Shown: positions 1 through 12,076 of the stretch, piece by piece
Layout of the letters: every line of letters starts with the position of its first letter
Numbering within the stretch: the stretch's first letter is position 1
Source of the DNA: Leptodontidium sp. MPI-SDFR-AT-0119
Lineage: Eukaryota; Ascomycota; Leotiomycetes; Helotiales; Leptodontidiaceae
Assembly: GCA_020726505.1 (NCBI GenBank)
Contig: JAHLEZ010000009.1
Span: 1-64,000, forward strand
Reading direction: 5' to 3'
DNA length: 64,000 nt
Position numbers and translations under genes: made by a program
The notes under the pieces: generated by a model
The model's database searches: none
What the model saw: only the letters and a program-made list of their open reading frames with translations
What the model was told of the DNA's origin: nothing

Positions 1-581
1 GGGAGGAGGTACATACACATAACATCTTGACGAGAGAAGCCAAAAGAAGCAACGCAACTGGCTGGAATGGAATCAAATGCGAGCGCACCGCACATGTACG
101 TGGCATCGAGTGTACCCCAGTCCTGAGTCAAGCTCATTTTCAAATCAGTCTGACAAGCTGCCGGCAACAAAGAAGTTCCCGCCCCTCCATCCACCTTTTG
201 CTTGACTGCTGGGTCCGTCGAGATAAACACATGGCGGCAGACATACCACGATGCGTCCATCGCCTTCGGCTGGGCAGTATCAGCCATGATACTGGCAGGA
301 GTACCGAAAGTCAGCGAGGACAAGACGGTAGTGGAATCTTCCACCACATCTGCTGATATATGCATCTCATGAGCAATCGTCAGGTTAACCGTATGTCCGG
401 ATAGAGCACTTCCTGGAAATGTTTTCGTCCAGTCGTAGCCTGTTATGGGAGTTGCGTGAGTAGCGACGGGATTCACGAACGCGGCGGAGAAGTTGGTCCA
501 GTCACCGGTGACGATGTTACTGCCATTCATGAAGAATTGACCATCGGTGAGGTAGTACGGAGAACTGATTGCGACACCCAT
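1..581 (-). CDS. Fungal secreted-type hypothetical protein, partial at the window edge
   Basis: On the minus strand the frame from the ATG at 581 stays open to base 1 (193 codons, no stop), so the gene runs off the window. The product has several Asn-X-Ser/Thr sites (NGS, NFS, NLT) and spaced cysteines, as in an extracellular glycoprotein, but the first residues (MGVAISSPYY) are not a signal peptide. The ATG is preceded by TTAACTGCAAAG, which could be a 3' splice site, so this may be an internal exon of a larger secreted or membrane protein. I do not recognise the family and give no function. The long open frame and ordinary codon use make the coding call fairly safe; the start is uncertain. 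Confidence 0.6.
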   Translation of the reverse strand, partial: MGVAISSPYYLTDGQFFMNGSNIVTGDWTNFSAAFVNPVATHATPITGYDWTKTFPGSALSGHTVNLTIAHEMHISADVVEDSTTVLSSLTFGTPASIMADTAQPKAMDASWYVCRHVFISTDPAVKQKVDGGAGTSLLPAACQTDLKMSLTQDWGTLDATYMCGALAFDSIPASCVASFGFSRQDVMCMYLL

Positions 582-1679
582 CTTTGCAGTTAAGTCAGAG
601 ATGGACTCGTCTCATCGAAGATTTGAGATGAGGGCTGAAGCAGAAGTTGAATGTCAAGTGCTAACATGAAGTGCAGTAGATTTCTTGATCGAGGAAACTG
701 GCAGACACCCCGCCTCAAGCTTGGCAGTGAGGTAAGACTTGTTCGGGCGATATAATTTGTTTTACGACAATATAGAGGCGATTTATTCTCCCTGTCGAGA
801 CAGGGTTCTTTTTTTTCTTCCAGAATTCCAACCGAGCAAGCACCTGCAAGAGCGGAGTTCAATAATCCAAATCAGTATCCGTGGCACAGCTCGGAGATCC
901 GTAAATATCCCGGCCGCTGGCGTGGTACAAACACGCCCCCATTTCGAGATTGCATCCGATCTCAACGGCCAGTAAGCGGACACAACCTTATTGTTACCTT
1001 AATCGGAAGCTTAAAATTGCTTGACTTTGCGCCCCCGCTGCGGCCCCGCAAGCGTAAAAAGAACCCTGGGGAAGCCAATTTCAACAACTGGTGGAGTTCG
1101 ACCGTTCGACACCGCAAAGGGGTGCAAAAGTGCCCCCGACAGGGTTATAAACACGGCTCGCTTCGTTTGCCAAGCAAAACAACCCAGCGAGATGAGGCAC
1201 AGCAGCCATTTACAGTATAGTGCTGCCAAGTCGCCATGGAAAAAATTCAACGGGCCTGGATTCAAACATCTTAAATGATGCTTGTGATGCTGTGCCTTGC
1301 AATGCCACGCTTGTGGAGCATGACTGCATACCGGTTGTTAATCTCTCGATTCAAAATGGGGAAAGATGATACGAAGACGAGATGAGATTTTGAGTACTCG
1401 CGTGCGCAGCGTACTGTGCCGCGAGTGAAAATGTGAAAAAAGACGGAAACAGGGCCAAAAAGGTATATTTAGCACAGTGATTTTTAGTACATAGTACTGA
1501 TTATACGATTAACTGAAGCCGAGGCGAGAGGGGCACATCTACCTACTACGCAGTAGTTGCCTCATCTTTTCAAGTTGCTTCATTCCTTTCCCCCCCCCCC
1601 CTCTCCTTCTTCCCACCCACCCTCATTCATTCTTCTATGGTGGAAGTGGAAGGAAGCAACGATCTGGTCTACAACCACG
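582..1679. other. Intergenic region and promoter side of the chitinase gene
   Basis: No convincing gene. Short open frames here overlap each other on both strands and show no motif. Near the chitinase start there is a TATA-like TATATTTA at about 1463 and a C/T-rich tract from about 1588 to 1640, a common leader feature of well-expressed fungal genes. Promoter function is inferred only from position. Confidence 0.4.
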
Positions 1680-4600
1680 ATGGCAACCCCTTCCTTCTCC
1701 TTTCTCGCCGCTATCACTGTGCTTGCCTTACCTGGGCTCACGTCTCTCGTCATTGCACGAAACACCAACAGCTCCAGCAGCCCTACCACCAATATCTATT
1801 TCCCAGGAGCGTGCCCGGCACTATGCAGCATTGCCGGCCCAGTCCTGCGAATTGGACACACATCCACTCGTTCTCCAATCTCATCAAATGCGACGAGCCT
1901 CTCCTGTTTGATCTCAACGTCCAGAACCAGTACGATGGGCCAGACAGCGGGTTCACGGCGCGGGCTTGTATAGTAGATAGCCTCGCATTCACGTCCCAAG
2001 ATGTGCTTCAGGCACTATCATCCCCAGAAATTCCAAATATGGACAACTCGACACAGCCACTGCTTGTGTCTGCCAGCTGCGGTGCCAAAGTGTCTGAGAT
2101 TTCCGTCACATATCAAGTTGGCGGCTCAGTAGATATCGAAAAACGATCCAGCTCATCGTCACAGCCGGAATTAGAGGATATCGCCTCGGCAGCTCTCAAT
2201 CTTGCCAATTTCATGGATTCAGGAGCTCTATGCGGAGCCACCATCCTCTTTGCAACGTCCGGATCCGCCGTGGTTGGCCTCTATTCCGGGAATCAAGTCG
2301 CCAAAGATGGCGCCAAAGCGTTTCTTGATTCTTTTGTGGAATCACCAGCGAAAGCCTCGCAGGTCTGTAGCCCAGCGAATGCTGCGTTGACTATCGGAGC
2401 GTATGCTGCTGCCATCGAGGACTTCTCCACTGTCTTGGGGGCCGTCCGCAGTTGGACGAATTTGCTGTGCCTGAACGGAAGTACTGCCAGCGAGACCAAA
2501 AAGATGGCTGTGCTCGTTCCAACCAGTGAAGGTAGCAATTCGACTACCAACTCGACTCTTGCTACTCGCTCTTTGTCCAACCCCCAAGTACTCGGTGCGA
2601 GAGCGGATTGCAGAGCTATCGAGGTCGTCAGCGGAGATTCTTGTGCTTCTCTCGCCAGTCGTTGCGGCATCTCGGCTGCTGACTTCATTAAGTTCTACCC
2701 ATCTTCAACACTCTGCTCGGCCCTCCAGGTCAAGCAGCATGTTTGCTGCAGCTCGGGTACGCTTCCGGTCTATACACCAAAGCCTCAGTCGGATGGCACC
2801 TGTGCTGTGTACACGGTCGCCGCGGGAGACGGTTGTTTTGCTATTGCCGACAGTCACTACCTCAAACAGTCGGACATCGAGTCTTTCAACAGCAAGACCT
2901 GGGGCTGGGGGGGCTGCGCGGTCCTCCAAGCCGGCCAGGTGATATGTCTCAGCACAGGAAATGCTCCCATGCCAGCCGCAATTCAGGGCACCACCTGTGG
3001 ACCCCAAGTCCCAGGAACTCAGAAGCCAGCAAGTGGCGTCGATATCTCTGGCCTCAATCCATGTCCCCTCAACGCCTGCTGCGACATCTGGGGTTTTTGC
3101 GGTACCACTGCTGAATTCTGTACCAAGACTCCTGCTGATACAGGCGCCCCTGGGACTGCAAAACCCGGTACCAATGGTTGCATTTCTAACTGCGGAATGG
3201 ACATGGTCAACAACGGGTCGCCGCCAGACCAGTTCCGGTCGGTGGCCTACTTCGAAGCCTTCGATCAACAGCGCCTTGGCATGCGCATGTCGGTGACTGA
3301 CATCCACCCCGGCGTCTACACCCACGTGCACTTCGCCTTCGCCACCGTCACGTCGTCGTGGGATGTTGACATCTCCCAGTCACAAGACCAGTTCGACAAG
3401 TTCCTCGTCATGACCGGCTTCCGCAGGGTCTTGTCGTTTGGCGGCTGGGCATTCTCCACGGACCAGGCGACTTTCACGCTGTTCAGACAAGCCACCAACG
3501 CGGCAAACAGAGACGCTTTTGTAAACAAACTGATTAGCTTCCTCGGTACGCACGATTTGGATGGGCTGGACTTCGATTGGGAGTACCCAGGAGCGCTCGA
3601 TATCCCGGACATCACGCCGGGTGGTAAAGACGAGGGTACCAATTACTTGGCATTCTTGAAGCTGTTGAAGTCAAAGATGCCAACCGGTAAGACGTTGTCG
3701 ATTGCGCTGCCAGCGTCGTACTGGTACTTGCAAGGGTATCCGTGAAAGATTTGGCTGCTTATGTGGATTATTTCATCTATATGACATATGATCTCCACGG
3801 TCAATGGGGTAAGTGCTCGACATCCCAAAACATCTTGCAAACGAGCTAACGTGTGATGCAGACGTGGGCAACAAGTGGGCGATTCCCAGCTGCGAAGGCG
3901 GTAACTGCCTCCGATCCCATGTTAACCAAACAGAGACACTCTCCGCCCTGGTCATGTTGACCAAAGCCGGCATCAGCTCCACCAAGATTGTCGTTGGTAT
4001 CTCCAGTTACGGCAGAAGTTTTCGCATGGCTGATTCCACCTGCTCTGGGCCAATGTGCAAGTTGCTCGGCGACAGTCGCCACTCGCAGGCCTACCCGGGT
4101 GTATGTACAGGGACCCCGGGATATATTGGCAACGCAGAGATCAACGCGATCATAAAGGACCATGGGAACTACTCAATTGTCAGAACGAGTACTGATCTAA
4201 CCTCGAACTCGAATGTCCTCATGTATGGAAATCCAGGGGCGGTAGATTGGGTTGCGTACATGGATGGGAGTATCAAAACGAATCGTGTCTCGTGGATCAA
4301 GGGCCTCAACCTTGGCGGGACAACAGATTGGGCTATCGAGTAAGTAGTGCTGTCCAGCTAAATTTTCCTCCTTGTGTAGTGTGTCTGCGCCTGAGGAAGA
4401 ACCTTACCACTCCTCATTTTTCTGTTATTAAACTCCATCCAAAGATACCGAGAAGACGTAATGCTAACTCGCGGAAAACCAGCCTCCAAACAATGGACTT
4501 TGATGACGCATCCTGGGACGACGACGAGGACGATGACGACGAAGATGATCTCTTGCCTGGTAACTGTGCAGCAAGTGACAATCCAGGTAATCTCCAAGAT

Positions 4601-5845
4601 CTCGCCGACAGAGCCGACGGTATGCCTAACGACTGCGCCCCCCTTTACGCCCTCGACATCCTGTACGACGAGATAATTGACGCTCTGGCCCTCTTCAAAG
4701 TCAACTCGGTGGACTATGATGACCAGTTCGGATGGTATGCTCAATGGACCAAAGACCAGATCCAGGACAAGCTTGACGCCTTCGTCTCCATATACAAGTT
4801 CGGAACTGGCCTGAAGTACATGACCTGCTATTACACCGTCGGTGGCCGCAAGGAAGAGAAGGGCACCTGCGCGGGGATGCCGCATTTCTGGGAAGATGAC
4901 GAGTCCTGGACCATCCGCTTCCAGCTGGACGATGAGACTAGCTTCTTCAACGACCTCATAGCCGAAACCGGCATTGATAAATCCTGGGTTGTCTGGGGTG
5001 ACCACGATGACCCGTTCACTTGCGCAGCCGACAACGGTGATACTCCTCGTCCGGGCGGCGGCGGCAACCACCCATGTCGCAGGCTCCTCCACCACTATAA
5101 GAACATCCCCCAGAAGGCTGCGGACGATAAGATTCAGGTTGGCAACCCAAAGGCAGTAATCGAAGCGTCCATGAGCAATATAACGGCTCTGCAGAATTCG
5201 ATCTTGAGCACGTACCTCGACGTTGGCATGACGTCCTACGATGGTACGTTCGCATTCTCCAACTCTCTAGTATTATTCATGATATGAGTCCTGCGACAAA
5301 ACTCCCTGAACATTCCTTTCCAGGCAATTTTCTGACTTCCTTATTAATTAGACGGCGACAACGGAGGTTCTCCTATCGACGCCGTGGTAGCATACTCAAT
5401 GCCCATCTTCCAAATGTCCGAAGCCATCAGCAGCATGAAAGAAATCAAAGACATCGGCGCCAAAGCCGCAGCAGACGCCAAACGCAACCTAATCCTCAAG
5501 ATCCTCACCATCATCTTCATGGTACTTCCCTTCGTAGGCGAGGCACTGGGGCCTCTAGTCGGCAGCGTCGCTGCAATCGCACGCATTGCATTGTTGATCA
5601 GCGAGGCTGGCAATGCAGCAATCACCATCGCGGATATTGTTGCCGATCCTAGTTCGGCGCCGTTTGCGATCATGGGGCTTATTGCTGGGACGGCTGGTGC
5701 GGGGGCTGGGAGGCCGGGCGCGTTGGAGAAAGCTTCCGCGGCGAGAGGATTGTTCAAGGATTCTGATTTGGCCAAGTTTCCACAGGGCTTTAGGGATAAG
5801 GATGCTTTGATACAGCAGATGGTTAAGAAGACTTGTCATCTCTAG
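1680..5845 (+). CDS. Subgroup C GH18 chitinase with LysM and hevein-type domains, carrying two single-base frameshifts
   Basis: Large secreted chitinase related in architecture to the chitinase-like alpha subunit of yeast killer toxins. The ATG at 1680 gives a signal peptide (MATPSFSFLAAITVLALPG). Two LysM-like Cys-rich modules follow at about residues 310 and 373, a hevein-type chitin-binding domain at about 440-485, and the GH18 barrel from about 520 with the intact catalytic motif DGLDFDWE at about 629. Introns: 3809-3861, 4340-4482 and 5244-5351. After an acidic linker comes a Cys-containing C-terminal domain and a hydrophobic stretch near 5510-5600. Two places need one extra base to keep frame, near 1839-1842 (after the signal region) and near 3741 (inside GH18). 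With two added bases the spliced length is exactly 1288 codons, so the rest of the gene is coherent. Either it is a young pseudogene or the assembly lost two bases. Likely role: binding and cutting chitin in the cell wall or in other fungi. Confidence 0.85.
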
Positions 5846-6189
5846 GTAGCTGCTTAGCAATGTTAGGCAGCGGTGGGATTGCACTGCAAGCGTTAATTAT
5901 TTACTGCAAGCTTGATTATTTCGTGCAGAGCCGGTAAATGACTTCCTTATCACCTTGACTTTCTTTCATACATGAGCTGCCTTTGCAGAAGGTCAATGGA
6001 GTCTCCTCCCTAGGCATATTGGAGGACTGCTTCCGCAGATGCAAGTTCGGTCGATTCACTAGGCTCAGGATCACGCAGTCCAATGCAGTACCCCTGATCC
6101 AAAATTTCCAAGTTCTTGGATCTTAATGAGAGCTGGTATTTGGAGGGGGGAGGTGGAAAAATGTGGGGAACCAACAATTGGGTTGATAC
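5846..6189. other. Downstream flank of the chitinase, no gene seen
   Basis: Normal-composition sequence with no supported open frame or RNA. It ends where the composition turns sharply AT-rich. Confidence 0.4.
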
Positions 6190-7037
6190 GTGAAAGTAAA
6201 TAAATGCTTAATAATAAGCGAAGCAAAGCAAGATTTAATTCCCGGAGGAAACGTTTCTTGTTAACTGCTGCTCATCTCGCTTGCAGCTCCAACCTTGACA
6301 AAACCTGGTACCGAAAGTTTTATGTGCTTCATCTTTCTGACGTTCTGACCTTAGATACAATGTGTCAAAGAATTATTCAAATTAATTAATTAATATTCTA
6401 TTCTAATCAATTATAATTGATTAAGATAAATTAATGACTCCCAAACTTGAATAGAATAATATTTAATTATTCAAGAACATGTGACTTAATTCAAACTAAA
6501 TATTAAAAAATATAAATTAAATCTTCCCTTTTATATAAAAACGATTCTCTTTAAGAGTGTAACTTTTAATTTATTCCTTATATTCTTTACTTTCGTTTTA
6601 ATTATTATTAATTTATTAAAGCGTTTATTAAATAATCAAAAGTCGATTCTAAAAAGAGATTCGATTATGTTTATAGATAATAAATCATTTTTAATAGATT
6701 ATTAAGCCTTTTAATTACTAGTTCTTAGTCCTTAAACTTTAAAGTATTAAATTTGAATTTTTAATATTTTATTTTTAAGACTTATTAATTAATATTAAAT
6801 TAAAAATAATATATTAATTTTAAGAGATTTCTTATCGCTAACTAGCTTAATAAGCAAGATAGCGGGATTTATATTAAAAGGAGATGAACGATGCCTAAAA
6901 CGGGTAAAGACTACATTAGTTATTATATTATTCAAATTAAATCAAAAATTAATTAATTAAGATAGATTAATAGGTAAAATCGTTGATTTAATTTAAATAA
7001 TAGTCATTATTCAAATCAAATCAAATCATTTGACACA
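6190..7037. repeat. AT-rich RIP-like block, possibly a decayed TIR element
   Basis: Very AT-rich stretch with almost no C or G in long runs and dense TAATTAATTAA words, as left by RIP on a repeat. TGTGTCAAA at 6361-6369 is mirrored by TTTGACACA at 7029-7037, and both are followed inwards by related ATTCAAAT-type words. This could mark the ends of a 677-bp decayed transposon. I find no clear target-site duplication, so the element call is weak; the AT-rich block itself is plain. Confidence 0.5.
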
Positions 7038-8011
7038 CTGGTACTGGATAAAGGACCGAAGGAACGGTTATTGAGGAAATCTGGGTTGTCTTTGGAAGGT
7101 GGGCTGAGAGAAGTGAGGAATGACTTGAGGAGGAAGGCAGTGAGGAAGGCATTGAAGAAGGCAGTGAGGAAAGGATTGAGGAAACCTTGAAGGAGGTGTG
7201 ATATGATCAAGCCAACGAAGTTAAGAAGTAAAATATTCTGCCTGAGATTAGCATCAAACAATTTCGACGAGACAGAAAAAGCGAGTCGAGAATCGCATCT
7301 GCTGTATAAATCTAGGATTGAAAGTCACGAATCCTCCTATCCGTTGGTGCATTTTACTTCCCCCAATGTCGGCGTCGTTGTGATTGGCATTTATTTTGTG
7401 CAGCGCTTGAGGTGTTGGCCGATAGTTTCAAAGTCTCATTAGGACGGGCCTAGTCTCTCACAAACAGACAATTGAAGTTGTGACCCGGTCATCATATTTG
7501 ATGGCATCTTCACGGATCTGTCGGCCGATCGGTCAGGTCGAATCGCAGGCAGGATCGGGAACGCGATGCTGCAAAATTTAAAGGTGTTATAGGCGGCCGT
7601 CCTTCAGTAGCAGCCTCCATCCCTCTTTCAGAGAGCGAGGACAGCCGCAGTTAACTGCTCGACATGATGCAGATCGTGGCACTTTTAACATTTCGCAAAG
7701 CACACTTGAGGGCAATCCAAGAAGCCTTCTCCCTATTCCGAAGCCCGGGTTGGTGGTTTTAACATCATGAAAGCCAATAGAGCGGATGGATCTCTTATTC
7801 GTTAGACCCATGCATTATTTGTCAGATACGAGGTAAGTATATGGGCAGTTTTAGTATTACGTGGCTAAAGGATTAAAAAGCGAATCCGCTAGAATATTCT
7901 AGATTCACAGATCTAGTACGTTTAGAAATTACGTAGAAATAGTTTAATATATAAAGATTAGCTCCCCTAAGTCCCTCTTTATCAAAGTTAAGAAAATATA
8001 AAGAATATGAA
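7038..8011. other. Intergenic sequence, no gene seen
   Basis: Mixed composition. A purine-rich GAGGAAGGCAGTGAGGAAGG-type imperfect repeat lies at about 7110-7195. The short open frames have no recognisable motif. Confidence 0.35.
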
Positions 8012-8084
8012 TCATTTGACCAAGTCAGTGCCGCGGTCGAGCAGCAGCTGGTCGACGTCGAGGTGACCGTTCTGAGAGGCCCGG

Positions 8085-8671
8085 TGTGACGTCGCTTGCG
8101 GCCGTCACCTGGTTGGGTGTCACTTGACCCCCAGCATCCTCGCTTACAGGGCCTGCCAGCATGTATATAGAGACGCGGTTTCGAGCAACGATCAAGTTCG
8201 CCATTGCCACAGGACGACTGGACATGGAGGTAGAACAGGCAGCCAACACTCCACAACAGTAAATCCCATCTCATTCTCTCACCCCGACTAACCCCTAATA
8301 ACCCTCGTGTCCCTAGCAGGTCTCGCTTCAGTCGCCGACGATAGGATATTGAACACTTGGAGGAATAATCTTCAAGCTCACTTGCTACTAACCACATACG
8401 AGACCTCGTTTGATCAAGGCAATTACCGAAAGTGGAAGATACTGGAAGAGGTATTTCTGTACGGGCTTTAGGAGGTTATGGAAATATTGAACGAAGCGGA
8501 TTATGTAATATAGACTAGGGCCCTTAGGTTTAGAACTGGGCGAATAAACTTCATCATCATGTATATATACCCCGCCCCTTCGCCCTTCTCTTCTTCCTGT
8601 AGCTTAGTTTTCTCTTGTCTTAGTGCAATACCATCACGCTCTTTCTGTGGCCTCTGTTTGGTGCCGTGACA
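8085..8671. mobile_element. Solo LTR inserted in an ankyrin repeat
   Basis: The 587-bp insert starts TGTGACG and ends CGTGACA, the TG...CA form of an LTR with short inverted ends. It is flanked by CCCGG (8080-8084) and CCCGA (8672-8676), a 5-bp target duplication with one G-to-A change. On its two sides lie the halves of one ankyrin repeat: AANEDRWTPLHR on one side and RASQNGHLDV on the other. There is a TATA-like TATATATA near 8561 and a pyrimidine-rich stretch after it, as in LTR promoters. No internal retroelement genes are present, hence solo. Confidence 0.75.
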
Positions 8672-8917
8672 CCCGATGCAGCGGCGTCCATCTATCTTCA
8701 TTAGCCGCCGTCGGCGCCGCGGTCAAGCAGCAGCTGGACGACGTCGAGGTGGTCGTTCTGAGAGGCAAGGCACAGCGGCGTCCATCCGTTTTTAGTAGCG
8801 GCCTTGACGTCGGCGCCGCGGTCGAGCAGCAGCTGGACGACGTCGAGGTGGCCGTTATAAGCGGCCCAGTGCAGCGGCGTCCACCCGTCTTTATTAGCCG
8901 CCTTAGCGTCGGCGCCA

Positions 8918-10062
8918 CAGTAGCTGAACGATGTCGAGGTGGCCATTATGAGCGGCGCAGTGCAGCGGCGTCCATCCGTCTTTAGTAACCGCCTTAGCGT
9001 CGGCGCCGCGGTCGAGCAGCAACTGGACGATGTCGAGGTGGCTATTATAAGCGGCGCAGTGCAGCGGCGTCCATCTGTCTTTATTAGCCGCCTTAACGTT
9101 GGCGCCGCGGTCGAGTAGCAGCTGAACAACATCGCGGTGGCCGTTCTTAGAGGCCCGGTGTAGCGGCGTCCATCCGTCTTTAGCAGCCGCCTTAACGTCG
9201 GCGCCGCGGTCGAGCAGCAGCTGAACGACGTCGCGGTGGCCGTTCTCAGAGGCCTGGTGCAGCGGCGTCCATTCGTGTTTATTAGCCGCCTTGACGTCGG
9301 CGCCGCGGTCGAGCAGCAACTGAACGACGTCGCGGTGACCGTTCTGAGAGGCCCAGTGCAGCGGCGTCCGTTCGTGTTTATTAGCCGCCTTGACGTCGGC
9401 GCCGCGGTCGAGCAGCAGCTGAACGACGTCGCGGTGACCGTTCTGAGAGGCCCAGTGCAGCGGCGTCCGTCCGCCTTCATCAGCCGCCTCAACGTCGGCG
9501 CTGCGGTCAAGCAGCAGCTGGGCGACGTCAAAGTGTCCGTTCTGAGAGGCCCAGTGCAGCGGCGTCCATTTATCTTCATCACCCGCCTTGACGTCGGCGC
9601 CGTGGTCGAGCAGCAGTTGGGCTACGTCGCGGTAACCGTTTTGAGAGGCGCAGTGCAGCGGCGTCCATCTGTCTTTATTAGCCGCCTTAACGTCGGCGCC
9701 GCGGTCGAGCAGCAACTGGGCGACGTCGAAGTGTCCGTTCTGAGAGGCCCAATGTAGCGGCGTCCATTCGTCTTTATTAGCCGCCTTAACGTCGGCGCCG
9801 CGGTCGAGCAGCAACTGGGCGACGTCGAAGTGTCCGTTCTGAGAGGCCCAATGTAGCGGCGTCCATTCGTCTTTATTAGCCGCCTTGACGTCGGCGCCGC
9901 GGTCGAGTAGTAGTTGGACGACGTCGAGGTGGCCGTTCTGAGAGGCCCAGTGCAGCGGCGTCCATTTATCTTCATCACCCGCCTTGACGTCGGCGCCGTG
10001 GTCGAGCAGCAGCTGGACGACCTCGAGGTGCCCGCTGTGAGCGGCGTACCATAGGGGTGTCC
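8918..10062 (-). repeat. Array of near-identical 99-bp ankyrin repeats
   Basis: About twelve tandem units of 99 bp encode repeats of the form TPLHWASQNGHxDVVQLLLD followed by RGADVKAANKDxW. Variation is concentrated at a few positions: the residue after TPLH, the residue after NGH, and the end of the unit. The units are much more alike than the two or three diverged repeats at 10300-10460, so this part has expanded recently or is homogenised by recombination. Confidence 0.9.
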
Positions 10063-12076
10063 GACCATTCAAATCCTCTAACATAGGCCAGAAGCGCCTA
10101 ACCCTGCCATCATTTCTCTTTGAGTCGACGTTGCCCTTAGTGGAAAGTAGCCATTGCCATCCAGAGCTGCGCGACTGCGGCTTCCGATCTCCAATGTTCT
10201 TTTCAATCTCCTCGAGCACAGCCTTTGCGAGCAGGCGCCTCACAATGACCTCGTGGCCGGACCCAGCAGCCCATGACAGTGGTGTCCGACCATCCTTATC
10301 CTTGGACTCAAGCGCGGCACCTCTTTCGAGAAGGAGTTTAACTACTTCCTCATGCCCACCCTCTACTGCCCAGGAGAGTGGCGTCCGCAAATCATCCTTT
10401 GAATTTGATTCAATACTCTCTTGATCCAAAAGATGCTCAACAACTGTTTTGAGCCCTCGCTTCGCTGCATACGACAGAAGAGTCTTTTCTTTGACCCCCC
10501 TTTCCAATATAGCTATATGCTCAAGCCATATACCTTTAAGTGAACTGGAGTAGCTTATTTCCACGACTCCTGTACGGCATCTTTCCCCATGAAGTAATAG
10601 AACTCGCTTCTTAATGGCAATATGTACGTGCTCCCCATTACCTAGAACTTTCACAATTCGATCTTGCTCGTTGTGCGTTTTTTTGAGAACATTTGGATCC
10701 TGGATATGTTTTAAATCTGTCGTACTGGCAGATATATCTGCTGAAAGAGATCTTCCGTATTTGCTCAATAGTATTTGAAAAATATTTCCATCTTTGCATA
10801 TAACCACTAGTCGACCTAGCAATCCATCGGCAATAGCTGCCATGTTCATAATCATAAGCCCGTCGGAGAGGTCGCAATTAGAGTCAAAATTGGCGATGCG
10901 GGGAGCGGCCTCCTGTGCATCTACACCTGCTAGCTTGACTACGCATTTCTCCATGTCTTCCCAATTTCTGTTGCGTGTTGGATGCCATTGCCGGACATAT
11001 AAGCTCGTCAAAGGATGTTCTGATAGATTGATATCTTCTAGGTCGATGAGACTAAGCGTTGTGCTTTGCTCCCTTACAAAATCTTCGTTTGTAAGGAACA
11101 CATCTCTTAAGTGAAGTGCAAGTCGCATTCTCTCTTTCCCTATCTCTGTACAGTGAAGAATAGCAAGCCCTTTCCCTCGTTGGCCACTACCGATAAAGCG
11201 GAGTAACAGATGAATTCCTCTGCTACTAAGTGTTGAAGGACTGCTTGTGGTATAGGCAGGACTAACTGGGATGATATTGCCGGAGTCAGCGAATGCAGCT
11301 GGTGAATTTGCGAGAATTCCCCCGTGATCCTCTATCGATCTCCAAGCGAAGAGACTATGGTCATCGGAGACCCTCATAATCTCCTCCTGAAGTCTGATAA
11401 ACGCTCTCTCTCCTTCTCCGTATAGCATAGGCATATATATGCCGAATAAACCCATCAAACAGTAGGCAAGGTCTTCAATTCTTGTTGTTTTTCTCTCCGA
11501 AGCCCATGACATTCTTTGAGCGACACTGGCATGCCTTAAATCATCTCCCAAGAGGAAACTGCCAGGGATTCCGGTAATCTCAGATATATCCCGTTGTAGA
11601 TTTGACTTAGTACCGATCTCTTGCCATTCGCTATCGAGAAATATTACTGATGATGGCGCGATAAGCTCTTGAAGAGTCCATCCTCTAGTAAACCATCTGC
11701 TTTTCCGAAACTCGGGGCCCGTGACACCAGTCACTCGATTAACGGAGTTGTGTGGGACGTCTGCGAGATATGCGTAGCATTCTCTGGCTTCTTGGTACCA
11801 ACGATACATAGAGTTGAGTGCTTCGGAAAGTTCCGCACTACTTGTCTTATCAATGCAGCAAGTGTCGATCCAGATATACTCGAATCCGTCTGCCGCAGCC
11901 ACAGAGCAGGCCTTTCTGACTTTCTTGTAACCCTCCAATTCCATCACCTCATTCGTCTTGATATCCTGGAGTGTAACCTCCTCTTTCCCCCACGTGTGTG
12001 AAAGAATCGCATAGTGTAGCTCCTCTATGCCTCCAAATTCTTGAAGCTCGAACTTTTTTGTATGAAGGAGACGCAT

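Larger units (their letters stand above)
8012..12076 (-). pseudogene. HET-domain plus ankyrin-repeat gene, interrupted by deletions and a solo LTR
   Basis: A minus-strand frame open from 12277 to 8903. I place the start at the ATG at 12076 because MRLLHTKKFELQEF is the usual beginning of this HET class; the upstream extension has only a GTG. The HET domain is at about residues 20-170, with the signatures YAILSHTWG, IWIDTCCIDK, LNSMYRWYQEA and TRGWTLQELIAP. After a middle region come two or three diverged ankyrin repeats, a linker, then about twelve near-identical 33-residue repeats. At about 8916 nine bases are replaced by one, shifting the frame so translation stops at 8903. The array goes on in another frame, loses five bases at about 8710, is split by an LTR at 8085-8671, and ends with a final repeat and TGA at 8012-8014. 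Such genes act in non-self recognition and programmed cell death. A shortened 1057-residue protein with intact HET could still be made. Confidence 0.85.

Noticed and set aside
2705..3331. 208-codon minus-strand open frame
   Set aside because: Antisense shadow of the LysM/hevein region of the chitinase.
4358..5095. 245-codon minus-strand open frame
   Set aside because: Antisense to the chitinase C-terminal exon, with no motif of its own.
9236..9757. 173-codon plus-strand open frame rich in VGAAVEQQL
   Set aside because: It is the antisense of the ankyrin array; its periodicity mirrors the 99-bp repeats.
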